Source of the DNA: Gemmatimonadaceae bacterium
Lineage (GTDB): Bacteria > Gemmatimonadota > Gemmatimonadetes > Gemmatimonadales > Gemmatimonadaceae
DNA: 64,000 nucleotides
NCBI GenBank assembly: GCA_035533015.1
Contig: DATLUQ010000029.1
Coordinates: forward strand, 119,995-183,994
Direction: 5' to 3'
Shown: positions 19,684 through 28,847 of the stretch, in pieces
How the letters are laid out: each line of letters begins with the position of its first letter
Position numbering within the stretch: the stretch's first letter is position 1
Program-made: the position numbers and the translations under genes
Notes under the pieces: generated by a model
The model's database searches: none
What the model was told of the DNA's origin: nothing
What the model saw: the letters and a program-made list of their open reading frames with translations, nothing else

Positions 19684-20754
19684 CTAATGGATGTGCAGCG
19701 TGTGGATCAGCGTGACGGCAGCCACGACCAGGCCCACGAGCGAGCCGCTCACGGCCAGCGTCACCCGCGTTCCCACCGCGGCCAGCCCGCGAAGGTCCAC
19801 CCCGAGACCAAGCGCCGCCATCGACAGAACCATCAGGAGCCCGGTGGTAACGCGCATGGGCTCCGCCACGACAGGCGGTACCAGGCCGGCCGACCGCGCC
19901 ACGGCCAGCAGCACGAACCCGACGATGAACCAGGGCACGAACTGGCTGACCTTCAGCCGCTGCCCGCCCTCGCTTGACCGGTGCCCGATGGCCAGCACGA
20001 GCACGACGGGCCCGAGCAGCAGCACGCGGGCCAGCTTGACCAGGGTGCCCACCTGCCCCGACAGCTCGCTGACCGGAAACGTGGCAGCCATGACCTGCGG
20101 AACCGCATAGACCGTGAGCCCCGCTACCACGCCGTACTGATACAGCGAGAGCCCCATCATTCGGCCGGCGATCGGAAGCACCAGCACGAGCACCACGCCG
20201 AGGATGGCGGTGAAGGCGATGGACGACGCCACGTCCTTTCCATCGGCTCGGATCACCGGGGCCACGGCGGCGATGGCCGAGTTCCCGCAGATGGAATTTC
20301 CACACGCCACGAGCAGCGACATGCGGTGGGTGAGGCCCAGCGCCCGCGAGATGCCATAACTTGCAATGATGCCAATAGTCACGGTGAGGGCGATGCCCAC
20401 GAGCAGCGTCGGTCCGGCATGCAGCAGGGCCGGGAGGTTCACCGAGGCACCGAGAAGCAGCACGGCCACCTCGAGCAGCGTCTTGGCGGCCAGGTGAATG
20501 CCCGGCGCCCACCGGGTGTCGAGCGGGCGCACGGCCCGTACGACGACGCCGAACAGGATGGCGAGCACGAGAGCTTCGAACAGGGCGTGCCCGAGCAGGC
20601 GGTTCTCGAGCGCCTGGCCGCCGTAGGCCGCGCCGGCGATGGCGACGCAGAGCGCGAGGCCGGGCGCGACGCCGGCGCCCCAGCGGACCGCCCTCGCAGG
20701 GCGCGAGGGAGCGGATCCGGCGACGGCCGGAGCGGACGGGTTGGCGGTAGGCAT
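19684..20754 (-). CDS. Putative sulfate exporter family transporter (YeiH / UPF0324)
   Basis: A 356-residue inner-membrane protein with about ten hydrophobic segments. Family motifs include LLLGASVNLPALL, a CGNSICGNSAIAAVAPVI loop (typical of YeiH) and ALGLGVDLRGLAAVG near the C-terminus. YeiH-type proteins are annotated as sulfate or organosulfonate exporters, with little direct proof. ATG 20754 is preferred because the protein then starts shortly before the first helix; an ATG at 20814 would intrude into the regulatory gap. It is divergent from a lysR gene, the usual arrangement for this family. Confidence 0.85.
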   Translation of the reverse strand: MPTANPSAPAVAGSAPSRPARAVRWGAGVAPGLALCVAIAGAAYGGQALENRLLGHALFEALVLAILFGVVVRAVRPLDTRWAPGIHLAAKTLLEVAVLLLGASVNLPALLHAGPTLLVGIALTVTIGIIASYGISRALGLTHRMSLLVACGNSICGNSAIAAVAPVIRADGKDVASSIAFTAILGVVLVLVLPIAGRMMGLSLYQYGVVAGLTVYAVPQVMAATFPVSELSGQVGTLVKLARVLLLGPVVLVLAIGHRSSEGGQRLKVSQFVPWFIVGFVLLAVARSAGLVPPVVAEPMRVTTGLLMVLSMAALGLGVDLRGLAAVGTRVTLAVSGSLVGLVVAAVTLIHTLHIH

Positions 20755-20812
20755 GGCGCGAAGTGTGCACGCGGGCCGCATCGCGGGCCATGGACCTTGC
20801 GACATAGATGCC

Positions 20813-20827
20813 ATAACTTAATCCTAT
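20813..20827. promoter_or_regulatory. Candidate LysR box (T-N11-A) between the divergent genes
   Basis: ATA-N9-TAT (ATAACTTAATCCTAT) in the short AT-rich part of the gap between the transporter and lysR fits the T-N11-A LysR-type recognition pattern. It overlaps the lysR ATG at 20,826, as autoregulatory sites sometimes do. A wider CATAG-N16-CTATG repeat encloses it. Confidence 0.4.
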
Positions 20828-21746
20828 GGTTCGACCAGACGTGCCCGCCGCGCCTACAGCCAATCTCGACCTCCTCGTGGTGCTCGCCGTCATCGCCCGT
20901 GAGCGATCGTTCACCCGCGCCGCGTCGGTGCTCGGCATCTCACAGCCATCCATCTCGGCCCGCATGCGCCGCCTCGAGCAGCGCCTGGGTGAACCGGTAT
21001 TCGAGCGCCTCGGCCGTGGCGTGCGCCTCACGCCTACCGGCGAGGCTCTCCGGCCCGCCGCCGAACGCGCCCTCGCGCTCGCCCAAGATGCCGACCAGCT
21101 CTGGATCGGGCTGGGCACCCGGCAGCGCGGGTTCGTCCGGGTGGCCGCCAGCACGACCGTGGCCGGATACGTGCTCCCTACCGCCATCGCTCGCTTTCGC
21201 CGCCGGCACCCAGACGTGGACCTCGACGTGCGCGTCGGCAATACGGCCGATGTGGCCCAGCAGGTGGCGACCGGCGAACTGCCCTGGGGGCTGGTCGAGG
21301 GCCCGGTGGACACGATCAACCTCGTGGCCCGCACCTTTCTCGAAGACGACGTGATCCTCGTCGTTCCTCCGCGGCACCCCTGGGCCCGACGACGCCGCAT
21401 CGCTCCGCAGGAGTTGGAAGCCTCCGATTTTCTCGGGCGTGAAGCGGGTTCCGGCACCGGCGAGATCTACGAAGCGGCGCTGGCCGCGCACGGGGTGCGC
21501 CTTCGGCCCCGCGCGCGCATTGCCCATTCGCGCGCCATCGTAGCCGCCGTGGCCGCGGGCGCCGGCGTCGCCATCGTCTCGTCGCTCGTCACGCGGTCGT
21601 TCCTCGACGCAGGCCGCGTGGTGCACGTTCCCATAGACGGTGTGGAGATGCGGCGCGCGTTCGCCACGATCCACCGGCCCGGTCGCAGCCTGGCCACGCT
21701 CGATCGGGCGCTGCTCCAAGCGGTCGTGCCACCCGGGCGCCGGTAG
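20826..21746 (+). CDS. LysR family transcriptional regulator
   Basis: A 306-residue LysR protein and the only + strand gene right of the junction. The winged helix-turn-helix is at about 15-75 (VIARERSFTRAASVLGISQPSISARMRRLEQRLGEPVF...TPTGEAL). The effector domain begins near 100 (GFVRVAASTTVAGYVLPTAIARFRRRHPDV). The CysB-like YeiE relatives regulate yeiH; the divergent transporter is its likely target. A GTG at 20,838 is a possible alternative start that would leave the LysR-box outside the coding region. It converges with apt, with only 36 bases between the ends. Confidence 0.93.
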   Translation: MVRPDVPAAPTANLDLLVVLAVIARERSFTRAASVLGISQPSISARMRRLEQRLGEPVFERLGRGVRLTPTGEALRPAAERALALAQDADQLWIGLGTRQRGFVRVAASTTVAGYVLPTAIARFRRRHPDVDLDVRVGNTADVAQQVATGELPWGLVEGPVDTINLVARTFLEDDVILVVPPRHPWARRRRIAPQELEASDFLGREAGSGTGEIYEAALAAHGVRLRPRARIAHSRAIVAAVAAGAGVAIVSSLVTRSFLDAGRVVHVPIDGVEMRRAFATIHRPGRSLATLDRALLQAVVPPGRR

Positions 21747-21782
21747 CCCCTCGCATCGCGGTCCCCCGGCGGCGCTCCCGCC

Positions 21783-22307
21783 CTATACCGTCACGATCGT
21801 CTCGACGCGCCGCCCCTTCAGTTCGTTTGCTCCATGCAGGAACGCGAGCGCCATGAGGAAGCTCAGCCCGGCCACCTCCCCACCCACTCGCTCCACCAGC
21901 CGGCACGCGGCGGCCGCCGTGCCGCCCGTGGCGAGCACGTCGTCCACCACGAGTACGCGAGCGCCGGGCGGGATGGCGTCCGCGTGCACCTCGAGCGCGT
22001 CGCTTCCGTACTCCAGCGCGTATTCCTCGCGTTCGCACGCCGCGGGAAGCTTGCCCGGTTTGCGCACCGGCACCAGCGCGGCGCGGAGCCACTGGGCAAC
22101 GGGCGCCCCGAGAATGAAGCCGCGGCTTTCGATGGCCACCACGTGACTTACCCCGCTCGCGGCGAACGGACTCGCCATGGCGTCGGTGACGCGCTGGAAC
22201 AACGCGGCGTCGAGTAGCACCGGCGTGATGTCCTTGAACACGATGCCCGGCTTCGGAAAGTCGGGGACGTCGCGAATGGTGCGGCGGAGGTCTTCGGCGA
22301 GAGACAT
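21783..22307 (-). CDS. apt: Adenine phosphoribosyltransferase
   Basis: A 174-residue purine salvage enzyme making AMP from adenine and PRPP. The N-terminus has DVPDFPKPGIVFKDITPVLLD, typical of Apt. The base-binding loop is ESRGFILGAPVA. The PRPP motif VLVVDDVLATGGTA is at about 118-131. ATG 22307 gives the family start. It is the last gene of the der-plsY-gpsA-surE operon, 29 bases after acyP. Confidence 0.95.
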   Translation of the reverse strand: MSLAEDLRRTIRDVPDFPKPGIVFKDITPVLLDAALFQRVTDAMASPFAASGVSHVVAIESRGFILGAPVAQWLRAALVPVRKPGKLPAACEREEYALEYGSDALEVHADAIPPGARVLVVDDVLATGGTAAAACRLVERVGGEVAGLSFLMALAFLHGANELKGRRVETIVTV

Positions 22308-22336
22308 GGCGGGGCGCGGCGAAGGTTCGGTCACGG

Positions 22337-22639
22337 TCACGGAACCACGGTGAAACGATCGGGCAAGGGTGAGTGGTCCGTGCGTTCCCTCACCAGCACG
22401 TCCGCCACGGCGGCGCCGGGCGGGCCGACCCGCAACTCCGCGGTGAACTCGTCGACGATCGACTCGGGAGCCATGATCTCGAGCACCACCGTACCGTCGG
22501 GCATATTGCGCACCCATCCGACCACGCCCAGCATGCGGGCCACCTCGCGCGCGAACCAGCGGTACCCCACGCCCTGCACCCGCCCGGTGACGACGATGCG
22601 GCGCTCGGCGGACGCGCCCGACGGGTCTACGGTTTCCAT
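22337..22639 (-). CDS. acyP: Acylphosphatase
   Basis: A 100-residue small alpha/beta enzyme hydrolysing acyl phosphates. The active-site loop is GRVQGVGYRWF with catalytic R27. The catalytic asparagine is N45 in WVRNMPDGTV. Length is normal for the family. The start overlaps the pcm stop by 13 bases. Confidence 0.93.
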   Translation of the reverse strand: METVDPSGASAERRIVVTGRVQGVGYRWFAREVARMLGVVGWVRNMPDGTVVLEIMAPESIVDEFTAELRVGPPGAAVADVLVRERTDHSPLPDRFTVVP

Positions 22640-23289
22640 CCGTGGATTCCGAGGAGCGGCACGAACCGTACGGCATCCAGTTCTTCGCGGTCGAATGCCT
22701 CGCCGCGACGCGTGAGAAGCACCAGCGTCTGCTCGGCGCGTCCGCCCACCGGGGCGAGCAGGCGGCCCCCGTCGGCCAGCTGTTCGAGCAACGGCGCCGG
22801 CACATCCGGAGACGCGGCACTCACGAGAATGGCGTCGTAGGGCGCGTATTCCCGCCAGCCCACCGTGCCGTCGCCGGTGAGCAGTGAGACGTTCTTCACG
22901 TCGAGGCGGTGGATGACCTGCCGGGCACCGTCCATGAGCGCGGCCACGCGCTCGATCGAGAACACCTGGTCCACGAGGTGCGACAGGAGCACCGTCTGGT
23001 AGCCAGAACCCGTGCCGACCTCGAGCACGCGCTCGCGGCCGGTGAGTTTGAGCAGTTGCAGGTAGCGGCCGTGGATGGACGGCTGCGAGATGGTCTGGCC
23101 ATTGCCGATCGGCAGCGCCGTGTCTTCATAGGCGCGGTGCCGGACGCCGGTGGGCACGAACACGTGGCGCGGCGTGCGTTCGAACGCGCGCAGCACCGCG
23201 AGGTCGTTGATGCCCTTGTCGCGGAGCGTCTCGACCAGCCGCCCCCGCGGGCCACGCAGTTCCAGTTCTACGGGAGTTCGCGCCACCAT
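22627..23289 (-). CDS. pcm: Protein-L-isoaspartate O-methyltransferase
   Basis: A 220-residue SAM-dependent repair enzyme acting on isoaspartyl residues of aged proteins. Motif I, VLEVGTGSGYQT, is at about 88-99. Family motifs ALPIGNGQTISQPSI (before motif I) and LLAPVGGRAEQTLVLL (late) are present. ATG 23289 overlaps surE by 22 bases. The surE-pcm pair is a classic stationary-phase repair neighbourhood. Confidence 0.93.
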   Translation of the reverse strand: MVARTPVELELRGPRGRLVETLRDKGINDLAVLRAFERTPRHVFVPTGVRHRAYEDTALPIGNGQTISQPSIHGRYLQLLKLTGRERVLEVGTGSGYQTVLLSHLVDQVFSIERVAALMDGARQVIHRLDVKNVSLLTGDGTVGWREYAPYDAILVSAASPDVPAPLLEQLADGGRLLAPVGGRAEQTLVLLTRRGEAFDREELDAVRFVPLLGIHGWKP

Positions 23290-24032
23290 TCGCTCGCCGT
23301 CCGGAGGATGTCGTAGTTGGTGACGTCCAGGTGCAGCGGCGTCACGGAGATGTAGCCGTCCTCGATGGCGCGGAAGTCTGAATCGTCTTCCCCGCTCCAA
23401 CTGATCGAGCCGCCGCCGATCCAGTAGATCGGCCGGCCCCACGGATCCTGCATCGGCTTGAGCGAACCAGAATAGGCGCGGCGGCCGAGCCGCGTGAGCT
23501 GCACGCCCTTCACGCCGTCGGGCGCCAGTGGCGGCAGGTTCACGTTGAACAGCGTGTGGGCGGGAAACCGCGGCAGCGACGTGAGATGCCGCAGCAGCCG
23601 GGTGAGCCCCGGCACCTGCGCCTGGAGATGCGACAGGTCCGCGCGCAGGTCGCCCCCCGCGAACGACACGGCGATCGACGGGATGCCGAGCGACAGCCCT
23701 TCCATGGCGGCGGCCACCGTGCCCGAGTACAGCACGTCCTCACCCATATTGTGGCCGTGGTTGATGCCGCTGATCACGAAGTCCGGACGCTCGGGCAGCA
23801 GCGATTCCACGGCCAGCATCACGCAGTCGGTGGGCGTGCCGTCCACCTGGTACCGTCGCTCGGCGAGTCGCACCGGGCGCAACGGATGGTGCAACGTGAG
23901 CGAATGGCTGGTGGCGCTCTGTTCGCGATCCGGGGCCACGACGGTCACCTCGCCGATCGGCTCGGCCGCCTGCTGGAGGCAGTCCAGTCCGTGGGCCAGG
24001 ATGCCGTCGTCGTTGGTGAGCAGCAGCCGCAT
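23268..24032 (-). CDS. surE: 5'/3'-nucleotidase SurE
   Basis: A 254-residue metal-dependent nucleotidase. Metal ligands are visible in LLLTNDDGI (D8, D9), the serine of REQSATSHSLT and the asparagine in SGINHGHNMGEDVLYSGTVAA. It dephosphorylates nucleoside monophosphates. Its start shares one base with the merR stop, and it precedes pcm. Confidence 0.95.
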   Translation of the reverse strand: MRLLLTNDDGILAHGLDCLQQAAEPIGEVTVVAPDREQSATSHSLTLHHPLRPVRLAERRYQVDGTPTDCVMLAVESLLPERPDFVISGINHGHNMGEDVLYSGTVAAAMEGLSLGIPSIAVSFAGGDLRADLSHLQAQVPGLTRLLRHLTSLPRFPAHTLFNVNLPPLAPDGVKGVQLTRLGRRAYSGSLKPMQDPWGRPIYWIGGGSISWSGEDDSDFRAIEDGYISVTPLHLDVTNYDILRTASEWWRELP

Positions 24033-24406
24033 TAGGCACTCCCCTCCACCCCATCCTCGTCGTGCAACAGGTCGTGCAGCTCGCGCAACGCGATTTCGAG
24101 GCCCGCCAGGGCCTCCACGTTCAGCGCCCCGAACGCGAGGTCGCGCAGTTCTCCGGCCTTGCGCTGTTCCTCCACCTTCCGGCGTGCCCCGTCGATCGTG
24201 TACTTCTCCTCGTACAAGAGATGCTTGACGAGCAACACCAGCTCGATCTCGCGGCGCTGATAGACGCGATTGCCCGACCGGTTCTTGGCCGGACTGAGAA
24301 ACTTGAACTGGCTCTCCCAGTACCGGAGCACGTGCGGCTTGAGCCCGGTAAGTCCGCAGACTTCGCCGATGGAGAAGAATTCCTGGATCGGATCAGGTGT
24401 ATTCAT
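24032..24406 (-). CDS. MerR family transcriptional regulator (short)
   Basis: A 124-residue protein with an N-terminal MerR helix-turn-helix: FFSIGEVCGLTGLKPHVLRYWE, then NRVYQRREIELVLLVKHLLYEEKYTIDGARR. A dimerising helix and an acidic tail follow. No effector-binding domain or metal-binding cysteines of the MerR/CueR type are seen. Such small MerR proteins between gpsA and surE occur in several phyla; their target is unknown. ATG 24406 overlaps the gpsA stop by four bases. Confidence 0.85.
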   Translation of the reverse strand: MNTPDPIQEFFSIGEVCGLTGLKPHVLRYWESQFKFLSPAKNRSGNRVYQRREIELVLLVKHLLYEEKYTIDGARRKVEEQRKAGELRDLAFGALNVEALAGLEIALRELHDLLHDEDGVEGSA

Positions 24407-25398
24407 CGATCTTGCTCCGCGCGCAATTCGCGCGCCATGAGTTCGCGCACGGCCGCCTTGGCGGTCTCCCCCTCGAACAGAATGCGGTACACGCCGGCAG
24501 CGATCGGCATCTCCACTCCCTCGCGCTTGGCCAGCTCCACGGTACTGGCCGTGGTCTCCACGCCTTCGGCCACGGTCTGCTTGCCTTCCAGCACCTCGGC
24601 CAGCGACCGCCCGCGGCCAATCTCCACCCCCAACGCACGATTGCGGCTCAGCGCCCCGGTGCACGTGAGCACCAGATCGCCCAGCCCGGCCAAGCCGGAG
24701 AAGGTCGCGGGGTTCGCGCCCAGCGCCACGCCCAACCGGGTCATCTCGACCAACCCGCGCGTGATGAGCGCGGCGCGCGAGTTGTTCCCCAGCCCAACAC
24801 CATCGTGGATGCCGGTGGCCACCGCCATCACGTTCTTGAGCGCGCCCCCCAACTCCACCCCTACGAGGTCGTCGTGCGTGTACACCCGGAAGGTCGCGCC
24901 CGCGAACGCCGCCTGCACGGCTGCCGCCGCTCGGGGGTTGCGTGCCGCCGCCACCACGGCCGTTGGCAGCCCGGCGGCAACCTCGGCGGCGAAGCTCGGC
25001 CCGGAAATCGCCACGACGTCGTGACCGGGTACTTCCTGCTCGATCACGTCCGACATCAGAGCGAGTGTGCCGCGCTCCACCCCTTTCGACGCCACGACCA
25101 GCGTGGCGCCCGGCTCCACGTAGCGTGCGCCCGCCGCCGCGATGCCGCGCAGGTGCTGAGCCGGCGTGGCATACACCACGAGCGCCGCGCCCTCCAGCGC
25201 CGCGCGGTGGGAGTTCGTGGCCACCACCCGCTCGGGCAGCGGCGCACCAGGCAGGAACCGCACGTTCTCGCGTTGATGGTTGATCGCCTCCACCACGTCG
25301 GACTCGTACGCCCACAGCCGAACGTCGTGCCCGTTGAATGCCAGCAGCCGCGCCAGCGCCGTACCCCAAGCGCCCGCGCCCACCACGGCGCACCGCAT
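24403..25398 (-). CDS. gpsA: Glycerol-3-phosphate dehydrogenase [NAD(P)+]
   Basis: A 331-residue enzyme reducing dihydroxyacetone phosphate to sn-glycerol-3-phosphate for phospholipids. The dinucleotide motif GAGAWGTALARLL is at about 7-19. The catalytic region has ASKGVERGT, ISGPSFAAEVA and VELGGALKNVMAVATGI with the conserved lysine. Coupled directly after plsY: synthesis and acylation of glycerol-3-phosphate are encoded side by side. Confidence 0.95.
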   Translation of the reverse strand: MRCAVVGAGAWGTALARLLAFNGHDVRLWAYESDVVEAINHQRENVRFLPGAPLPERVVATNSHRAALEGAALVVYATPAQHLRGIAAAGARYVEPGATLVVASKGVERGTLALMSDVIEQEVPGHDVVAISGPSFAAEVAAGLPTAVVAAARNPRAAAAVQAAFAGATFRVYTHDDLVGVELGGALKNVMAVATGIHDGVGLGNNSRAALITRGLVEMTRLGVALGANPATFSGLAGLGDLVLTCTGALSRNRALGVEIGRGRSLAEVLEGKQTVAEGVETTASTVELAKREGVEMPIAAGVYRILFEGETAKAAVRELMARELRAEQDR

Positions 25399-26084
25399 CA
25401 GCGCGCACTCCGCATGATCCACGCCAGGCCGCCGGCGGCGACGAGCGCGCCGATGAAGAGTCCGGATGGCACGCCCAAGGCACCCATCTTCGAGAACCGG
25501 TGCTCTTCCCTGCGCCACAGCCGCTGCATGTTGGGCCGGTGGGTCCAGAACACGAACGCCGCGATCAACACGGCCACCACGAATACCGGCTGCCGCCACC
25601 CGATGGCTGCTGCCACGAGCGGCGGCAGTGCCGCCGCCGCGGCCAGCGATCCGAGCGAGACGTACCCCGTGGCTCCGAACACAACCAGGAAAACGGCCAG
25701 GGCGAACAACGTCGGCTCCGGGGTCAGCGCCAGAAAGACGCCGCACGCCGTGGCCACGCCCTTGCCGCCCTTGCCGAACCTCAGCCACACCGGACGGACG
25801 TGGCCCAGAATTGCCGCGCCGCCGTAGATGATGGCCATCCACGGCCCCGCGGGCCCTCCGGTCGTGACCGCCGGCAGGAACCCCACGGGTACCGCCCCTT
25901 TCGCCATGTCCACTGCGAACACTACCAGTCCGACCTTCAGCCCGAGCACGCGCACCACGTTGGTCGCGCCGAGGTTGCCCGACCCCTTGGTCCGCAGATC
26001 CACCCCCGCCGCCCGGCCGGCCAGGTAGGCAGCGGGAATCGAGCCCGCCGCGTACGCGATCAGCACACCGAGAAGCGGATGCAC
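25398..26084 (-). CDS. plsY: Glycerol-3-phosphate acyltransferase PlsY
   Basis: A 228-residue inner-membrane enzyme using acyl-phosphate to acylate glycerol-3-phosphate. Family motifs: AYAAGSIPAAYLAGR, TKGSGNLGATNVVRVLG and FGKGGKGVATACG. It has five or more hydrophobic helices. The C-terminal segment after about 190 (HRPNMQRLWRREEHRFSK) continues into one more hydrophobic helix. The acyl-phosphate maker PlsX is not in the window. Confidence 0.95.
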   Translation of the reverse strand: MHPLLGVLIAYAAGSIPAAYLAGRAAGVDLRTKGSGNLGATNVVRVLGLKVGLVVFAVDMAKGAVPVGFLPAVTTGGPAGPWMAIIYGGAAILGHVRPVWLRFGKGGKGVATACGVFLALTPEPTLFALAVFLVVFGATGYVSLGSLAAAAALPPLVAAAIGWRQPVFVVAVLIAAFVFWTHRPNMQRLWRREEHRFSKMGALGVPSGLFIGALVAAGGLAWIMRSAR

Positions 26085-26085
26085 G

Positions 26086-27393
26086 TCAACTCGCCTTGCG
26101 CCGCATCACGATCCGCAGCGGGTTGCCCGTGAATCCCCATGACTCACGGAATCCGTTGTGCAGGTAGCGGACGTAGTGCTCTTCCACGAGTTCCGGGTGG
26201 TTGCCGAACACGGCGATGGTCGGGGGCGCGACCTCCACCTGCGTGGCATAGTTCAACTTGATCTCGAACCCCGCCGCCTGCGGCGGCTGAAGCCGGGCCA
26301 GCAACTCCTGCAACCGCTGGTTCACCTGCGCGGTTGTCACGCGCTTGTTGCGCTCCTCGGCCACCGTGAGCAGCAGTTCGAGCAGCCGCTGTACGCGCTG
26401 CCCGGTGAGCGCCGACGTGAACACGAACGGCACGAAGGTGAGGTACGGCGCCTTCTCGCGACACGACTTCTCGAAGCGGGCGGTGGCCTTGTCGTCCTTC
26501 TCGGCCAGATCCCACTTGTTGACCACGATGACGAGGCCGCGACCGGCGTCCCAGGCCAACGTCGCGATCTTCAGGTCCTGATTGTGCAGGCCTTCCACCG
26601 CGTCGATGACGAGCACACAGATATCGGCGCGCTCGATCGCCCGCCGGCTGCGCAGCGACGAGTAGAACTCGATGCCATCCTCGATCTTGGTCTGCCGGCG
26701 GAGACCGGCCGTGTCGATGAAGACGAGCGTACGCCCGTGATACGTCATCGGCGTGTCGATGGCGTCGCGCGTCGTTCCCGCCTCTTCGGACACGACCAGA
26801 CGCTCGGCGCCGAGCAGCCGGTTGACGAGCGACGATTTCCCGACGTTGGGCCGGCCGACCACGGCCACGTGCAACGCGTCGTCCGCGGCCTCGTCGCGCT
26901 GCGGGAGGTGCGACACCAGCACGTCGAGCAGGTCGCCCGACCCCTTGCCGTTGAGCGCCGACACCGGTACGGGCTCGCCCGCGCCGAGTTCGTAGAACTC
27001 GTAGTAGTCCGTGGCCCGCGGGTCGTCCACCTTGTTGACCACGAGCATCCACGGCTTACCGCTTCCGCGCAGCAACTCCGCCACGCGCGCGTCGTTGGGG
27101 TGGAGCCCGGCCTTGGCGTCCACCAGGAACACCAGCAAGTCGGCTTCTCCGATCGCTACCTCCACCTGGCGGCGGATCTCGCGGTCCATCGGCAAGCGGG
27201 GGTCGTCGGTGAGTCCCCCCGTATCGACCAACCAGAACTGTCGGCCGTTCCATTCCGCGCGCGCGAAGTGCCGGTCGCGCGTCGTGCCGGCCTCTTCGGA
27301 CACGATGGCCGTGTTGGTGCCCACGATGCGATTGAACAGGTGCGACTTGCCGACGTTCGGTCGGCCCACCAGCGCCACCACGGGGATGCTCAT
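26086..27393 (-). CDS. der: Ribosome biogenesis GTPase Der (EngA)
   Basis: A 435-residue tandem GTPase for 50S assembly. The first G domain has GRPNVGKSHLFNRI at about 9-22 and DTGGL. The second has GRPNVGKSSLVNRLLG near 183, with DTAGLRRQTKIEDGIE and NKWDLAEKD. The C-terminal KH-like domain ends near SWGFTGNPLRIVMRRK. It overlaps the DUF512 gene by four bases, a pairing repeated in many genomes. Confidence 0.96.
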   Translation of the reverse strand: MSIPVVALVGRPNVGKSHLFNRIVGTNTAIVSEEAGTTRDRHFARAEWNGRQFWLVDTGGLTDDPRLPMDREIRRQVEVAIGEADLLVFLVDAKAGLHPNDARVAELLRGSGKPWMLVVNKVDDPRATDYYEFYELGAGEPVPVSALNGKGSGDLLDVLVSHLPQRDEAADDALHVAVVGRPNVGKSSLVNRLLGAERLVVSEEAGTTRDAIDTPMTYHGRTLVFIDTAGLRRQTKIEDGIEFYSSLRSRRAIERADICVLVIDAVEGLHNQDLKIATLAWDAGRGLVIVVNKWDLAEKDDKATARFEKSCREKAPYLTFVPFVFTSALTGQRVQRLLELLLTVAEERNKRVTTAQVNQRLQELLARLQPPQAAGFEIKLNYATQVEVAPPTIAVFGNHPELVEEHYVRYLHNGFRESWGFTGNPLRIVMRRKAS

Positions 27394-28691
27394 GCGACGT
27401 GCGCTCCCCGCGACCGCGCGGTGCCTTCGGGCACCAGCGCATCAATGAAGTCGTATGACGGATAGACGGGAATGGGCAGTTCCTCGCGTACGGAGATGAA
27501 CCGTTGGTCGTCCAGGAACAGGCCGTCGTCGTTGATCGTCTCGGCGGGAATCAACGCCAGGTCGAGGTCCCCGCGCCCCTGGAGCGTGCGGCGAATGTCG
27601 GCGCCCACGAGCAGCCCGGCGGTGGTCGTGGTGGGCCCGAACAGCGAATTCTCCGCCACGATCAGCTCGAACGCCGCTCCCGTCCGCGCCGAGAGCTGGT
27701 CGAGCAGCGGCGGCATGAGATCCCGCATCGAAACGCCGGTCACCACGCCGATGCGCCGGCCGTCGAGGCGCGGGAGCGAGTCCAATCCGTCCTGCACGCG
27801 CTGCCGCAGTGCGGCCACCGCCCCCACCCCATTCTCGATCTGCACGAAGTCTCCGTAGTGGTCGGGGCCCGGCAACGGACGCCCCGCCAGCAGGTACAAC
27901 TCGTCCGACCCGAACACCCATGGATCGCCCCGCTCGGCCCCGGCACGCGTGGCCCACCGGGCCAGATGGTCGAGCAGGCCGGCGGCCGCGGCCGCGCCCA
28001 TCGACTTCCCGGTGTACAGGTGGGAGAACCGGGTGAGCCCCACGGGCACCACGGCCACCGACATCACCGCCTCACCCAGCGCCCACAGATCGGCCAGCGA
28101 TTGCTCGAGCACGTCGCCGTCGTTGAGCCCCGGCACGATCACCATCTGCGTGTGGAACTGGATGCCCCCGGCGGCGAGCCGCGTAAGCTGCTCCACCACG
28201 TTCGGCACGCGCGGGTTGTTGAGCATCACCTTGCGCGCGTCCCACGGCGTGGCGTGCACCGAAACGTAGAGCGGCGAGAGACGGTACTCGAGAATGCGCG
28301 CGATATCGCGGTCCTTGAGGTTGGACAGCGTCGCGAAGTTGCCGTAGGCGAACGACAACCGGTAGTCGTCGTCGCGCACATAGAGCGGCTTGCGCAGTCC
28401 CTTGGGCAACCCCTCGATGAAGCAGAACTCGCACCGGTTGGCGCACCGCCGTACGCTGGGCGGCTCCAACTGCACGCCCAGCACCTCGCCCTCGGGACGC
28501 TCGATTTCGTACACCACGTCCTGGCCATCTGGCTGCCGCGCTTCGATCACCAGTTCATCGTCCGCAGTCAGGAACTCCCAGTCCAGGAAGTCCCCCAGCT
28601 CGCGCCCGTTGACCGTGAGCAACTCGGTGCCGGGCGCGATGCCCAGCTCCTCAGCGACGCTACCGGATGTGACGTTGGAGACTCTGACCAT
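27390..28691 (-). CDS. PDZ-radical SAM-like DUF512 protein
   Basis: A 433-residue protein with an N-terminal PDZ-like segment (SVAEELGIAPGTELLTVNGRELGDFLDWEF), a CxxxCxxC cluster motif at C83, C87 and C90 (RCANRCEFCF) followed by GLPKGLRKPLYVRDDDYRLSF, and the C-terminal DUF512 domain. The motif suggests a 4Fe-4S radical-SAM enzyme. Its reaction is not established; association with der hints at a ribosome or translation link. It is the first gene of the operon running to apt. Confidence 0.85.
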   Translation of the reverse strand: MVRVSNVTSGSVAEELGIAPGTELLTVNGRELGDFLDWEFLTADDELVIEARQPDGQDVVYEIERPEGEVLGVQLEPPSVRRCANRCEFCFIEGLPKGLRKPLYVRDDDYRLSFAYGNFATLSNLKDRDIARILEYRLSPLYVSVHATPWDARKVMLNNPRVPNVVEQLTRLAAGGIQFHTQMVIVPGLNDGDVLEQSLADLWALGEAVMSVAVVPVGLTRFSHLYTGKSMGAAAAAGLLDHLARWATRAGAERGDPWVFGSDELYLLAGRPLPGPDHYGDFVQIENGVGAVAALRQRVQDGLDSLPRLDGRRIGVVTGVSMRDLMPPLLDQLSARTGAAFELIVAENSLFGPTTTTAGLLVGADIRRTLQGRGDLDLALIPAETINDDGLFLDDQRFISVREELPIPVYPSYDFIDALVPEGTARSRGAHVA

Positions 28692-28784
28692 CGGGGCACC
28701 ATGACGGGCGGGGGGTGGGACCGTGAGCAGCCCACATCCCCGTCGACGGACCGCGCCGGCACGCGCTCGCGGCCAAGCTCATGC

Positions 28785-28813
28785 AACTTAGGAAGTCTGA
28801 ACACGGAAATCAA
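28785..28813 (-). promoter_or_regulatory. Possible promoter of the DUF512-der-...-apt operon
   Basis: On the minus strand TTGATT, 17-base spacer, TAAGTT, about 94 bases before the first gene of the operon and just past the terminator of the upstream gene. The -35 matches at 4 of 6, the -10 at 3 of 6. Confidence 0.3.
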
Positions 28814-28847
28814 GAAAACATCGTGACTTCCGCATGCAACATTCGCC

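Noticed and set aside
19518..20830. Genomic island inserted at tRNA-Arg
   Set aside because: The tRNA is followed by the exporter/lysR pair, but there is no integrase and no repeat of the tRNA 3' end was noticed.
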